Assembly: GCA_963736355.1 (NCBI GenBank) | Contig: CAVTOO010000022.1 | Location: 62,001-126,000, forward strand | Source: CAVTOO01 sp963736355 | GTDB lineage: Bacteria > Pseudomonadota > Alphaproteobacteria > Rhizobiales > Xanthobacteraceae | Direction: 5' to 3' | Length of the DNA stretch: 64,000 nucleotides | Shown: piece after piece, positions 18,966-27,055 of the stretch | Layout: every line of letters starts with the position of its first letter | How positions within the stretch are numbered: position 1 is the first letter of the stretch | Program-made: the position numbers and the translations under genes | The notes under the pieces: model-generated | Seen by the model: only the letters and a program-made list of their open reading frames with translations | Database searches by the model: none | Told to the model about the DNA's origin: nothing

Positions 18966-19571
18966 TTACGCCCAGGGGCGCGCGGTCTTTTGCTTTTCTT
19001 CGTAGGTCGCGATCGACGGCGCCTTGACCATCGTCAGGCCGATATCGTCGAGGCCGTTCATCAGGCAGTGCTTGCGGAACGACTCCACCTCGAACGTCAC
19101 CTTGCCGCCGTCGGGGCCGCGGATTTCCTGTTTCTCGAGATCGACGGTCAGCGTCGCGTTGGCGCCGCGGTCGGCATCGTCGAACAGCTTGTCGAGGTCT
19201 TCCTGCGACACGCGGATCGGCAGGATGCCGTTCTTGAAGCAGTTGTTGTAGAAAATGTCGCCGAACGAAGTCGAGATCACGCAGCGGATGCCGAAGTCGA
19301 GCAGCGCCCACGGTGCGTGTTCGCGGCTCGAACCGCAGCCGAAATTGTCGCCGGCGACGAGAATCTTGGAGTGGCGATAGGCCGGCTTGTTCAGCACGAA
19401 GTCCGGGTTCTCCGAACCGTCGTCGTTGAAGCGCTGCTCGGAGAACAGGCCCTTGCCCAATCCCGTGCGCTTGATCGTCTTCAGGTACTGCTTGGGAATG
19501 ATCATGTCGGTATCGACATTGATGATCCGCAGCGGTGCCGCGACGCCTTCGAGCGTTGTGAACTTGTCCAT
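18966..19571 (-). CDS. leuD: 3-isopropylmalate dehydratase small subunit
   Basis: A 201-residue swivel-domain subunit that pairs with LeuC to isomerise 2- to 3-isopropylmalate. It starts MDKFTTLEGVAAPLRI and carries DTDMIIPKQYLKTIKRTGLG and GDNFGCGSSREHAPWALLDFG, the substrate-recognition motifs of LeuD. The length is normal. It is encoded apart from leuC (4 kb away) but on the same strand, an arrangement usual in this group of bacteria. Confidence 0.97.
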   Translation of the reverse strand: MDKFTTLEGVAAPLRIINVDTDMIIPKQYLKTIKRTGLGKGLFSEQRFNDDGSENPDFVLNKPAYRHSKILVAGDNFGCGSSREHAPWALLDFGIRCVISTSFGDIFYNNCFKNGILPIRVSQEDLDKLFDDADRGANATLTVDLEKQEIRGPDGGKVTFEVESFRKHCLMNGLDDIGLTMVKAPSIATYEEKQKTARPWA

Positions 19572-19637
19572 GAAAGCCTCTCTAACTCTGGGGAAGGTTT
19601 AGCAGCCGGCGGGATGGCCATCAACCTGGATTTTGCT

Positions 19638-19686
19638 GCGCGTGACCCGGTCCGAAAACCGGTTCCCACTTTTCGGGATCACGCGC
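19638..19686. repeat. interspersed palindrome, family 1 copy 2
   Basis: Ends GCGCGTGACC and GATCACGCGC; core CCGAAAACCGGTTCCCAC. It overlaps the last codons and stop of the following minus-strand oxidoreductase gene (stop at 19679-19681), so the repeat contributes the gene's 3' end. Confidence 0.8.
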
Positions 19687-20695
19687 CAAAACCTTCGAGA
19701 ACGACCTTGCCGAGCGCCTTGCCCGTTTCGACGAAAGCGTGGGCTTTCTTGAGGTTTTCGGCGCTGATCCGGCCGTAGTTTTCGGTCATCGTGGTGCGGA
19801 TCTTGCCTGCATCGACAAGCTTCGCGACCTCATCGAGGATCTTGTTCTGGGCGTCCATGTCGGCGGTCTGGAACAGGGCGCGGGCGAACATCAGTTCCCA
19901 ATGGATCGAGATGCACTTGGCGATGACCGGGGTGAAGTCGGCGCTCTCGCGGTTGATGACGCCGAGGCGGCCCTGCGGCGCAATCAGTTCGCCGATGTCG
20001 CCGATGGTGTCCTTCACGCCCACGGTCGAGAACACGAAGGGCGGCGCGCCGAGGCCGAGCGCCTTGATCTGCGGCGCCATCGGCTTGGTGTGATCGATGA
20101 CGTGATGGGCGCCCATGTCCTTCACCCACTTCACCGTCTCCGGTCGCGAGGCGGTTGCGATCACGGTGAGGCCGGCGATCTCGCGCGCAAACTGAATGGC
20201 CAGCGAGCCGACACCGCCCGCGCCGCCGATGATGAGAATGGCGTTTTGCGTTCCCGGCACCGGGTTCTTCACGTTCATGCGGTCGAACAGCATTTCCCAT
20301 GCCGTCAGCGACGTCAGCGGCATCGCAGCCGCCTGCGCATGACTCAGCGTCTTCGGCTTGTGTCCGACGATGCGCTCGTCAACGAGCTGAAATTCGGCGT
20401 TGCTGCCGGGACGCACATTGCTGCCGGCATAGAAGACTTCGTCGCCTGCCTTGAACAGCGTGACGTCGGGGCCGACTTCGCGCACGATTCCCGAGGCGTC
20501 GTAGCCAAGCACGCGCAGCCCGCTCGCGTCGGGGGCCATGTTCATGCGCATCTTGGTGTCGACCGGATTGACCGAGACCGCTTTCACTTCGACGAGAATG
20601 TCGCGGCCGGCGGCCTTGGGCTTGTCGAGGTCGAGGTCAATCAGGCTGTCGGCCTTGGCAATCGGGCCCTGGGCTTTGTAGGCAACTGCGCGCAT
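19679..20695 (-). CDS. zinc-type alcohol dehydrogenase / quinone oxidoreductase-like MDR protein
   Basis: A 338-residue medium-chain dehydrogenase/reductase. The GroES-like N-terminal half includes VLGYDASGIVREVGPDVTLF and the Rossmann domain contains IIGGAGGVGSLAIQFAREI, binding NADPH. The Cys/His zinc ligands of true alcohol dehydrogenases are absent, placing it with the ZADH/quinone-oxidoreductase branch that reduces quinones or activated alkenes. The start ATG at 20695 opens MRAVAYKAQGPIAKADSLID. The 3' end is formed by a palindromic repeat (see 19638). Confidence 0.88.
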   Translation of the reverse strand: MRAVAYKAQGPIAKADSLIDLDLDKPKAAGRDILVEVKAVSVNPVDTKMRMNMAPDASGLRVLGYDASGIVREVGPDVTLFKAGDEVFYAGSNVRPGSNAEFQLVDERIVGHKPKTLSHAQAAAMPLTSLTAWEMLFDRMNVKNPVPGTQNAILIIGGAGGVGSLAIQFAREIAGLTVIATASRPETVKWVKDMGAHHVIDHTKPMAPQIKALGLGAPPFVFSTVGVKDTIGDIGELIAPQGRLGVINRESADFTPVIAKCISIHWELMFARALFQTADMDAQNKILDEVAKLVDAGKIRTTMTENYGRISAENLKKAHAFVETGKALGKVVLEGFGA

Positions 20696-20746
20696 CTCAA
20701 ATACTCCAAGAGTTTTTCTGCAAGCTTTTGAAAACCGTCCGGCCGA

Positions 20747-21157
20747 TCATCCGGCCTGACGTTCGATCTCTTCCATGTCGTCATCGCTGAGGCCGAAATG
20801 GTGGCCGATCTCGTGGATCAGGACATGCCGCACGATGGCTTCCAGCGTCTCGTCGTGTTCGGCCCAGTAGTCGAGGATCGGGCGGCGGTAAAGCCAGATC
20901 ATATTGGGAAGGGCGCCGCTCGGCTGTTCGGACTGGAACGGCAGGCCGATCCCCTGAAACAGCCCGAGAATGTCGAACTCATTGTCGAGCCCCATATGCT
21001 CGACCACCTCTTCGGTGGGGAAGTCGTCCACCTGGATGACGATGCCCACGCTCAACGCCCGAAAATGGTCGGGCAGCCGGCGGAAGACGTCGTCGGCCAT
21101 GGCCTCGATGTCGGCGAGGGAAGGAGCCTTCTGGAAGGGCGAGGCGGGGGCTGTCAT
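20747..21157 (-). CDS. zincin-like metallopeptidase family protein (DUF1025 type)
   Basis: A 136-residue minimal metallopeptidase fold. The zinc motif HEIGHHFGLSDDDM (HExxH-x-x-G-x-x-D type) is near the C-terminus, preceded by the family segment FQGIGLPFQSEQPSGALPNM and IWLYRRPILDYWAEHDETLE. Homologues are widespread small cytoplasmic proteins with no demonstrated substrate. ATG 21157 fits the family length. Confidence 0.88.
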   Translation of the reverse strand: MTAPASPFQKAPSLADIEAMADDVFRRLPDHFRALSVGIVIQVDDFPTEEVVEHMGLDNEFDILGLFQGIGLPFQSEQPSGALPNMIWLYRRPILDYWAEHDETLEAIVRHVLIHEIGHHFGLSDDDMEEIERQAG

Positions 21158-21273
21158 GGCCGTCTTCTATCAACGAGGCTCAGGCCGGGAAACCGGTTTG
21201 TGGCCGGCTGGTTGACGCGCGGTCTCCAATCGGAGACGTTGCGGCATCTTTGGGGCTTGAACGGGCTTAAATC

Positions 21274-21567
21274 ATGGGCGGACGCAAGGGGAAGGTCGCA
21301 GCGGCGGGTTTCGTGGCGGCGCTGATGATGGGCGCGGTCGCGCCGGAGATGGCGTCTGCCGGTCCGGTCACGCGCGATGTGTCCGTCTCCGAACTGTCGA
21401 GCCAGCAGCGCGTCCGCCGCCCGCGCGTTCGCGTGTACGTCAACAGGCAGGTCCGTGCGCTGCCGCCTGACGCCGTGCGGCAGTGCCGTGCCTGGTATGT
21501 TCAGGAAGCCCGCCCGAGCGGCGTCGTTATCGTGCCGCGCATGCAGTGCTGGTGGGAACGCGGCTAA
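21274..21567 (+). CDS. small secreted hypothetical protein
   Basis: A 97-residue protein with a signal peptide (KGKVAAAGFVAALMMGAVA, cleavage near ASAGP). The basic mature domain has two cysteines (PPDAVRQCRAWYVQE and VPRMQCWWERG) that could pair. This CRAWY...QCWW pattern recurs in short periplasmic proteins of Rhizobiales, but no function is known. It is first of four small secreted proteins between 21.2 and 23 kb. Confidence 0.7.
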   Translation: MGGRKGKVAAAGFVAALMMGAVAPEMASAGPVTRDVSVSELSSQQRVRRPRVRVYVNRQVRALPPDAVRQCRAWYVQEARPSGVVIVPRMQCWWERG

Positions 21568-21568
21568 G

Positions 21569-21632
21569 GCGTGATCCGACGGAACGGCCGCGTGAGCGCA
21601 AAGTGGGAACCGGTTTTCGGAAAAGATCACGC
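21569..21632. repeat. interspersed palindrome, family 1 copy 3
   Basis: Ends GCGTGATCC and GATCACGC with core AAGTGGGAACCGGTTTTCGG; longer than the other copies because of an inserted central segment. It lies 2 bases after the stop of the secreted protein gene. Confidence 0.8.
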
Positions 21633-21756
21633 CTGAATAAATAAAGCCGGCAATGTCAGGTGCGAGACGCGTGCCGTCGCGCTCCGCCACAAACATCGCA
21701 TAAACGCCAACGCGCTGTTCAGCACCCGTTCACATCGAACGCGTCACGCTGCGTTG

Positions 21757-22116
21757 ATGAAAAGCTTGCTCACCCTGACAAACCATGTTGCGCCGCGATG
21801 TCTCGCGGCTGTCGGCGCCGTGATGCTTCTCGCTGTTACCGCGGCCGAGGCGAAGCCGCGCCGCGTCGTGCATGTCCATGCCGATCAGGTCATCGTTCAT
21901 CGCGCGCGGGCGGTCACCGTGCTCGATGACGGCGCAATTGTTCATCGTGCGCCGGTGGTTCGCAAACGCATCATCGATATTCCAACGCACAAGCGTCCGA
22001 CCAAGGCGGCGATGCTCGCATGCCAGATGGGTCCGAATTTTATCGGTGCTGCCTATCGCGGCAAGCGCTACCGGCCTTACACCCGCAGCGGTCGGCCGCG
22101 CATCTGCGTGACTTAA
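21757..22116 (+). CDS. small secreted basic hypothetical protein
   Basis: A 119-residue product with a signal-type N-terminus (CLAAVGAVMLLAVTAAEAK) and a basic mature part with repeated Val/Arg/His: RRVVHVHADQVIVHRARAV and APVVRKRIIDIPTHKRP. Cysteines occur in MLACQMGPN and RPRICVT at the C-terminus. An in-frame TTG sits one codon upstream of ATG 21757. No family recognised. Confidence 0.65.
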   Translation: MKSLLTLTNHVAPRCLAAVGAVMLLAVTAAEAKPRRVVHVHADQVIVHRARAVTVLDDGAIVHRAPVVRKRIIDIPTHKRPTKAAMLACQMGPNFIGAAYRGKRYRPYTRSGRPRICVT

Positions 22117-22175
22117 GCGTTGGTATTGCGGCCCGTTCTTCACCAGGGGGCGAACCTGAAAGAGGAGCTAACGAT

Positions 22176-22502
22176 ATGATCAAGAAAATTCTGGCCGGTG
22201 CTGCGGTGGTCGCGGGGCTCGTGCTCGGGATGCCGGCTCAGCAGGCAGCAGCGGTCACGCTGCTCAGTCCGGGCATGGCGGCGACAACCCAGCATGTCTC
22301 AGACAATCTCGTCACGGAAGTGCGCTGGGGCGGTCGCCGCGGCGGATTTCATCGCGGACATTTTCGTGGCCACAGAGGATGGCGCCCGCGTGCCTGGCAT
22401 CACCGGCGTTATTTCGCGCCGAGATTTTACGCCGCCCCGCGTCGCTGTCGCGTGGTGATGACGTACTACGGTCCGCAGCGCATCTGCCGCCGCTGGTACT
22501 AG
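22176..22502 (+). CDS. small secreted His/Arg/Gly-rich protein
   Basis: A 108-residue protein: signal peptide (IKKILAGAAVVAGLVLGMPA, cleavage near QAAA), then a segment dense in His, Arg, Gly and aromatic residues (RRGGFHRGHFRGHRGWRPRA) and a C-terminus with two Cys (RRCRVVMTYYGPQRICRRWY). A strong AGAGGAG ribosome site lies 10 bases upstream of ATG 22176. The composition suggests metal or polyanion binding, but that is inference. Confidence 0.72.
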   Translation: MIKKILAGAAVVAGLVLGMPAQQAAAVTLLSPGMAATTQHVSDNLVTEVRWGGRRGGFHRGHFRGHRGWRPRAWHHRRYFAPRFYAAPRRCRVVMTYYGPQRICRRWY

Positions 22503-22573
22503 GCCAAGGCTGAGCGGCGGCTGAGCGGCACGCTGTTGCGATGCAGCAACGTGCCGCAACTTCTCCACAGTAT

Positions 22574-22598
22574 GGAACTAACGTCCGGGGACTGCGTT
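22574..22598 (+). promoter_or_regulatory. putative sigma-EcfG (general stress response) promoter
   Basis: GGAAC at 22574-22578, a 16-base spacer, then CGTT at 22595-22598. This is exactly the alphaproteobacterial EcfG consensus GGAAC-N16-17-CGTT, and it lies 41 bases upstream of the ATG of the tyrosine-rich secreted protein. Confidence 0.65.
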
Positions 22599-22639
22599 CT
22601 ATTGGACGGGCGAGTACGCCATTCGCTTAGGAGAGCAAC

Positions 22640-22951
22640 ATGTTGAAGATCATCGCAGGCGGCGCCATCGCGGCGCTGATGTTGGTGGCAGCACCGGGCG
22701 TTGGTGTGGCTGCTCAATCGAACAAGGCGCCGGCGGTCAAGCAGGCGACTGAACAAGCGACGGAGTACTCGGCGCAGCGACGTCGCTATTATCGAGGTCG
22801 TTATCGCTATGTGCGGCCGTATTACCGTCCGTACGCCTATCGTCCGTACGCCTATCGACCGTACTACGCGCAGCCTTACTACTCGCCGTATGGTTCCTAC
22901 GGGTATCCGTACTATCGCCGTCCGGGCGTCTATTTCGGCTTCGGATTCTAA
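22640..22951 (+). CDS. small secreted Tyr/Arg/Pro-rich protein
   Basis: A 103-residue protein with a signal peptide (LKIIAGGAIAALMLVAAPG, cleavage near GVAAQS). After a short polar linker come some 55 residues built almost only from Tyr, Arg and Pro, with repeats of the type YRPYAYRPYAYRPYYAQPYY and ending in GVYFGFGF. AGGAGAG lies about 8 bases before the ATG. An EcfG-type promoter upstream suggests induction in the general stress response. The function is unknown; similar Tyr-rich secreted proteins occur in Bradyrhizobium and relatives. Confidence 0.75.
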   Translation: MLKIIAGGAIAALMLVAAPGVGVAAQSNKAPAVKQATEQATEYSAQRRRYYRGRYRYVRPYYRPYAYRPYAYRPYYAQPYYSPYGSYGYPYYRRPGVYFGFGF

Positions 22952-22973
22952 ACAGCTGAAGCTAGCATGAAGC

Positions 22974-23009
22974 AAAACAGGCGCATCGTGAGATGCGCCT
23001 GTTTTTATT
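22974..23009. terminator. bidirectional hairpin terminator before leuC 3' end
   Basis: ACAGGCGCATC / GATGCGCCTGT stem with GTGA loop, A-run on the left and TTTTTATTT on the right. It serves the Tyr-rich protein gene (plus) and leuC (minus, stop 23028). Confidence 0.88.
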
Positions 23010-23027
23010 TGATCGAAATGAAAGCTT

Positions 23028-24434
23028 TTACTTCCACTCGCGGATGTCGACGAAGTGACCTGCGATCGCCGCCGCCGCCGCCATTGCCGGCGACACCAGA
23101 TGCGTGCGGCCCTTGAAGCCCTGACGGCCTTCGAAGTTGCGGTTCGAGGTCGAGGCGCAGCGCTCTTCCGGCTTGAGCTTGTCCGGGTTCATCGCCAGAC
23201 ACATCGAGCAGCCCGGCTCGCGCCAGTCGAAGCCCGCGGCCTTCAGGATCTTGTCGAGGCCTTCGGCTTCCGCCTGCTCCTTCACGAGACCCGAGCCCGG
23301 CACGATCATGGCGCTGACATTGGCGTTGACGGTCTTGCCTTCGACGACCTTGGCCACCGCGCGCAGATCCTCGATGCGCCCGTTGGTGCAGGAGCCGATG
23401 AAGACGCGGTCGAGCTTGATGTCGGTGATCTTCGTACCCGGCACCAGACCCATATATTGCAGCGCGCGATGCTTGGAGGCGCGCTTGGTCTCTTCCGGGA
23501 TGTCGTCGGGATTCGGCACCTTGCCGGCGACCGAGATCACGTCCTCGGGCGAGGTGCCCCACGACACGATCGGCGGCAGCGACGCCGCATCGAGGCGCAC
23601 GGTGGCGTCGAAATGCGCGCCCGCGTCGGACTGCAGATTTTCCCAGTAACGCATCGCTGCGTCCCAGTCCGCGCCCTTGGGCGATTTCGGACGGTCCATC
23701 AGATACGCGAAGGTCTTTTCGTCGGGCGCGATCAGGCCGGCGCGCGCGCCGCCTTCGATCGTCATGTTGCAGACCGTCATGCGGCCTTCCATGCTCAGCG
23801 CGCGGATCGCTTCGCCTGCGAACTCGATGACATGGCCGGTGCCGCCGGCGGTGCCGATCTCGCCGATGATGGCGAGAATGATGTCCTTGGCCGTGACGCC
23901 GGGCGGCAATTTGCCGTCGACGATCACGTGCATGTTCTTGGCCTTCTTCTGGATCAGCGTCTGCGTGGCGAGCACATGCTCGACCTCGGACGTGCCGATG
24001 CCATGCGCCAGCGCGCCGAAGGCGCCGTGCGTGGAGGTGTGGCTGTCGCCGCAGACGATCGTCGTGCCGGGCAGCGTGAAGCCCTGCTCGGGGCCGATGA
24101 TGTGAACGATGCCCTGGCGGCGGTCGAACTCGTTGAAATATTCGATGCCGAAATCGCGCGCGTTGTCGGCGAGCGTGGCGATCTGCTCGGTGCTCTCCGG
24201 ATCGGGGTTCGGCTGGGAGCGATCCGACGTCGGCACGTTGTGATCGACCACGGCGAGCGTCTTGCCGGGCGCGCGCACCTTGCGGCCGGTGGTGCGCAGT
24301 CCTTCGAAGGCCTGCGGCGACGTCACCTCGTGAACGAGGTGGCGGTCGATATAGAGAAGGCACGTGCCGTCGGGCTGTTCATCGACCAGATGGTCGTCCC
24401 AGATTTTGTCGTACAGGGTCCGCGCCTTCGCCAT
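23028..24434 (-). CDS. leuC: 3-isopropylmalate dehydratase large subunit
   Basis: A 468-residue Fe-S hydro-lyase that pairs with LeuD in leucine synthesis. The three cluster cysteines are in FIGSCTNGRIEDLR and in WREPGCSMCLAMNPD. Substrate-binding motifs include CGDSHTSTHGAFGALAHGIG. ATG 24434 opens MAKARTLYDKIWDDHLVD, the usual LeuC N-terminus; the frame is open 14 codons further upstream to another ATG (24476), which would add an atypical basic extension. It lies downstream of rplS on the same strand with the divergent VOC gene in between. Confidence 0.97.
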   Translation of the reverse strand: MAKARTLYDKIWDDHLVDEQPDGTCLLYIDRHLVHEVTSPQAFEGLRTTGRKVRAPGKTLAVVDHNVPTSDRSQPNPDPESTEQIATLADNARDFGIEYFNEFDRRQGIVHIIGPEQGFTLPGTTIVCGDSHTSTHGAFGALAHGIGTSEVEHVLATQTLIQKKAKNMHVIVDGKLPPGVTAKDIILAIIGEIGTAGGTGHVIEFAGEAIRALSMEGRMTVCNMTIEGGARAGLIAPDEKTFAYLMDRPKSPKGADWDAAMRYWENLQSDAGAHFDATVRLDAASLPPIVSWGTSPEDVISVAGKVPNPDDIPEETKRASKHRALQYMGLVPGTKITDIKLDRVFIGSCTNGRIEDLRAVAKVVEGKTVNANVSAMIVPGSGLVKEQAEAEGLDKILKAAGFDWREPGCSMCLAMNPDKLKPEERCASTSNRNFEGRQGFKGRTHLVSPAMAAAAAIAGHFVDIREWK

Positions 24435-24674
24435 CGCTCGTCTCTCGGTTATCGTCTTCGGGGTTTGCCGCGGCATCTCCAGCTGCGGCCGGGCTTTTTA
24501 CTCGCTAATTGTCCGGTCGGAAAGTAGTCTTGGCCGCATGCCCGTCTTCGCCGGGCGCAGCCCGGATCATCCGGAACGAACCGGACGTCCTGACGATCTA
24601 GATAGGCGGCCATAAGGCCCCGTTAAAGCCACCTTCCGCCTCCTGGCTCCCGAGGCGCAATAGCAAGGCAGTCC

Positions 24675-25087
24675 ATGACCGCTCGCCCGCCGGTTTCCCC
24701 CTATCTCACGGTCTCCCCGGCCGCCGGCGCCATCGCCTTTTATGCCGCAGCCTTCGGCGCGGTTCAGAAAGCCCTGATGCCCGCGCTCGATGGCGTGCGC
24801 ATCATGCATTGCGAATTGTCGATCAATGGCGGCACGGTGATGCTGTCCGACGCCTTCCCCGAATTCGGCAAGGTGCGCAGCCCCTTGCCGGGCGAGCCCA
24901 TCACCATGTCGGTCTCGCTCGAATTCCCGACCGCCGCGGAGGTCGATGAAGTGTTTCAGCGCGCGACGCGGCTGGGCGCCTCCGGCGAGATGACGCCGAC
25001 CAATTCGTTCTGGGGCACGCGCTTCGCCGTGGTGCGCGATCCCTTCGGCCATCGCTGGATGATGAACGGGCCGCTGGCGACAAGTAG
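24675..25087 (+). CDS. VOC / PhnB-like protein (probable 3' frameshift)
   Basis: A VOC-fold protein of the PhnB (DUF1338-unrelated, glyoxalase-like) type: SPYLTVSPAAGAIAFYAAAF at the start, INGGTVMLSDAFPEFG in the middle and VVRDPFGHRWMMNGPLAT at the end. The uninterrupted frame runs on to 25373, crossing the rplS terminator and 128 bases antisense to rplS, which is not credible for this family. One missing base near 25080-25084 would end the protein at the TAG at 25085-25087 (GPLATK stop), the normal length of about 137 residues. I therefore end it there. The substrate is unknown. Confidence 0.7.
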
Positions 25088-25186
25088 CGGCATTCACGCA
25101 GAGGGCGGCCCGAAGCCGCCCTTGGCGGAAGTTCTCAGTGAGCCGCGACCGACCTTCCGCCTCGGCGCGCCTCGGCGTGACCAAAC

Positions 25187-25216
25187 AAAAACGCGGCGGA
25201 AAATTCCGCCGCGTTT
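25187..25216. terminator. rplS intrinsic terminator
   Basis: AAAACGCGGCGGA / TCCGCCGCGTTTT stem with an AAAT loop just beyond the rplS stop (25246, minus strand); symmetric, so also usable by the plus-strand VOC gene. Confidence 0.9.
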
Positions 25217-25245
25217 TGTGTTTCAGAAGCCCTTGTATTGCAGGC

Positions 25246-25635
25246 TTATTCGCTCGCGGCGTCAGCCGTCGTCTGGCGATCCTGCTTCTCGACGATGCGG
25301 GCGGATTTGCCGCGCAGGCCGCGCAGGTAATAGAGCTTGGCGCGACGAACCTTGCCGCGGCGCACGAGCGTGATGGATTCGACCATCGGCGAGTAGAGCG
25401 GGAACACGCGCTCCACGCCTTCACCGTACGAGATCTTGCGCACCGTGAAGCTCTCATGGATGCCGCCGCCGCTGCGGCCGATGCAGACGCCTTCATAGGC
25501 CTGCACGCGGCTGCGCTCGCCTTCGACAACCTTGACGTTGACGATGACGGTGTCGCCGGGGCCGAAGTCGGGAATGGTCTTGGTGGCGGAGAGCTTTGCC
25601 AGCTGCTCCTGCTCGATTTCCTGAATCACGTTCAT
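25246..25635 (-). CDS. rplS: 50S ribosomal protein L19
   Basis: A 129-residue large-subunit protein at the 30S-50S interface. It has the L19 core: FGPGDTVIVNVKVVEGERSR, VQAYEGVCIGRSGGGIHESF, GVERVFPLYSPMVESI and RRGKVRRAKLYYLRGLRGKSAR. ATG 25635 gives MNVIQEIEQEQLAKLSA, the family start. It is last gene of ffh-rpsP-rimM-trmD-rplS and has a strong terminator behind it. Confidence 0.98.
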   Translation of the reverse strand: MNVIQEIEQEQLAKLSATKTIPDFGPGDTVIVNVKVVEGERSRVQAYEGVCIGRSGGGIHESFTVRKISYGEGVERVFPLYSPMVESITLVRRGKVRRAKLYYLRGLRGKSARIVEKQDRQTTADAASE

Positions 25636-25780
25636 CGAAAACTCTCCATCGGCGCTTTGGTGCAGCGCCTGTTCCGGCATTGCATTGTGATCATTCGCGC
25701 AAACTGGCGGCGCGCTGAGCGCGAAGTGGCCTGCCGGGATGCGGATTTGGACGGCTCTATAGGGCAAACTCGCCCCGTTG

Positions 25781-26507
25781 TCACCCTTTCGAGGGCTTTT
25801 TTGGCGGCCGGCCGGCCTGATATCTCTCCCACAGGTCCGGGCGGCGTTCCCGGGTCAGTTTTTCGGCCATTTCCCGGCGCCAGGCGTTAATTTTGGCGTG
25901 GTCGCCGGACACCAGAATCTCCGGAATCGACCGATTTTCGAAGCTCTGGGGCCGGGTGTAGTGGGGGTATTCCAGAAGGCTGCCGGCAAAGCTCTCGTCC
26001 TCGCCGGACTGGGCGTCGCCCATGACGCCGGGCAACAGCCGCACGCAGGCATCGATCAGGGCCATGGCGGCGATCTCGCCCCCCGACAGCACGTAGTCGC
26101 CGATCGAAACTTCTTCGAGCCCGCGCGCCTCGATCACGCGCTGGTCGATGCCCTCGAACCGGCCGCAGACGATCAGCACGCCGTCACCACCGCTGAGCTC
26201 CATCACGCGCGCCTGCGTCAGCGGCGTGCCGCGCGGGCTCATCAGGAGACGCGGCAGAGATGCGGATTGCGGCGCCTCGGTCGCCGTGTCGATGGCGCGC
26301 GCCAGCACATCGGCGCGCAGCACCATGCCGGCGCCGCCGCCGGCGGGCGTGTCATCGACGCTGCGATGTTTATCGGTTGCGGAGTCGCGGATGTCGCGCG
26401 CCTCGCACGACCAGATGCCGTTCGCGCAGCGCGCGTCCCGCAAGGCTGATGCCGAGCGGTCCGGGAAACATCTCCGGAAACAGCGTCAGGATGGTTGCGC
26501 GCCACGT
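25781..26507 (-). CDS. trmD: tRNA (guanine37-N1)-methyltransferase (one +1 frameshift; ACG where ATG is expected)
   Basis: Methylates G37 of tRNAs with a 36G, preventing +1 slippage. Read from 26507 the first frame gives TWRATILTLFPEMFPGPLGI and SLAGRALRE; after a +1 shift at about 26419 the second frame gives GIWSCEARDIRDSATDKHRS, VDDTPAGGGAGMVLR, the SAM knot segment LPRLLMSPRGTPLTQ, and SIGDYVLSGGEIAAM. Homologues begin M-W-R-A-T, but here the codon before W is ACG and an in-frame stop lies 4 codons upstream, so no normal start exists. A nearby GTG is in another frame. Position between rimM and rplS confirms identity. Confidence 0.9.
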
Positions 26508-26521
26508 CGCAACTTACTCGC

Positions 26522-27055
26522 TCAAATATCCGCTTGCGGCGGATCGTCGCCCTCGACTTCGTTCGGCGGAATGACCGTCAGCGTGCCGGCAGCGAGATCG
26601 ACATGCGGCACGGTCTTGTTCGAGAACGGCAGCAGAATGGTGGTGCCGTGCGGCGGTGCGATTTCGAGAATGTCGCCGGCGCCGAAATTATGCACGTCGA
26701 TCACGCGGCCCATCGTCGTGCCGTCCTCGGTGATCGCGGTCAGGCCGATCAGGTCGTGATGATAGAACTCATCGTCCGCCGTCGCCGGCAGCCGCTCGCG
26801 CGAGACATAGAGTTCGATGTTGGTGAGGGCTTCGGCATCGTCGCGGGTCTCGACGCCCTTGAGGCGTGCGACCAGATGATCCTTGGCGACGCGCGCGCTT
26901 GCGATTTCAAGCTTGCGCGCGCCGTCCTTGGTTTCGAGCGCGCCGTAGCGCGTCACCGCAAGCGGGTCTTGCGTGTAGGACCACAGTCGCACCTCGCCGC
27001 GCACGCCGTGCGCGGCGCCGATCTTGGCAATGCAGATGCGGGGTCCTTGCGTCAC
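26522..27055 (-). CDS. rimM: 16S rRNA processing protein RimM
   Basis: A 177-residue factor for maturation of the 30S head. It begins with the RimM barrel RICIAKIGAAHGVRGEVRLW, and the C-terminal PRC-barrel-like half includes DLIGLTAITEDGTTMGRVID and DILEIAPPHGTTILLPFSN. The start codon is GTG (27053-27055), directly abutting the rpsP stop with no gap, so translation is coupled. The order rpsP-rimM-trmD is universal in bacteria. Confidence 0.97.
   Translation of the reverse strand: MTQGPRICIAKIGAAHGVRGEVRLWSYTQDPLAVTRYGALETKDGARKLEIASARVAKDHLVARLKGVETRDDAEALTNIELYVSRERLPATADDEFYHHDLIGLTAITEDGTTMGRVIDVHNFGAGDILEIAPPHGTTILLPFSNKTVPHVDLAAGTLTVIPPNEVEGDDPPQADI

Noticed and set aside
24562..24596. 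A GGAAC-N16-CGAT sequence before the VOC gene as a second EcfG promoter
   Set aside because: The -10 part is CGAT and not CGTT, so it fails the consensus.
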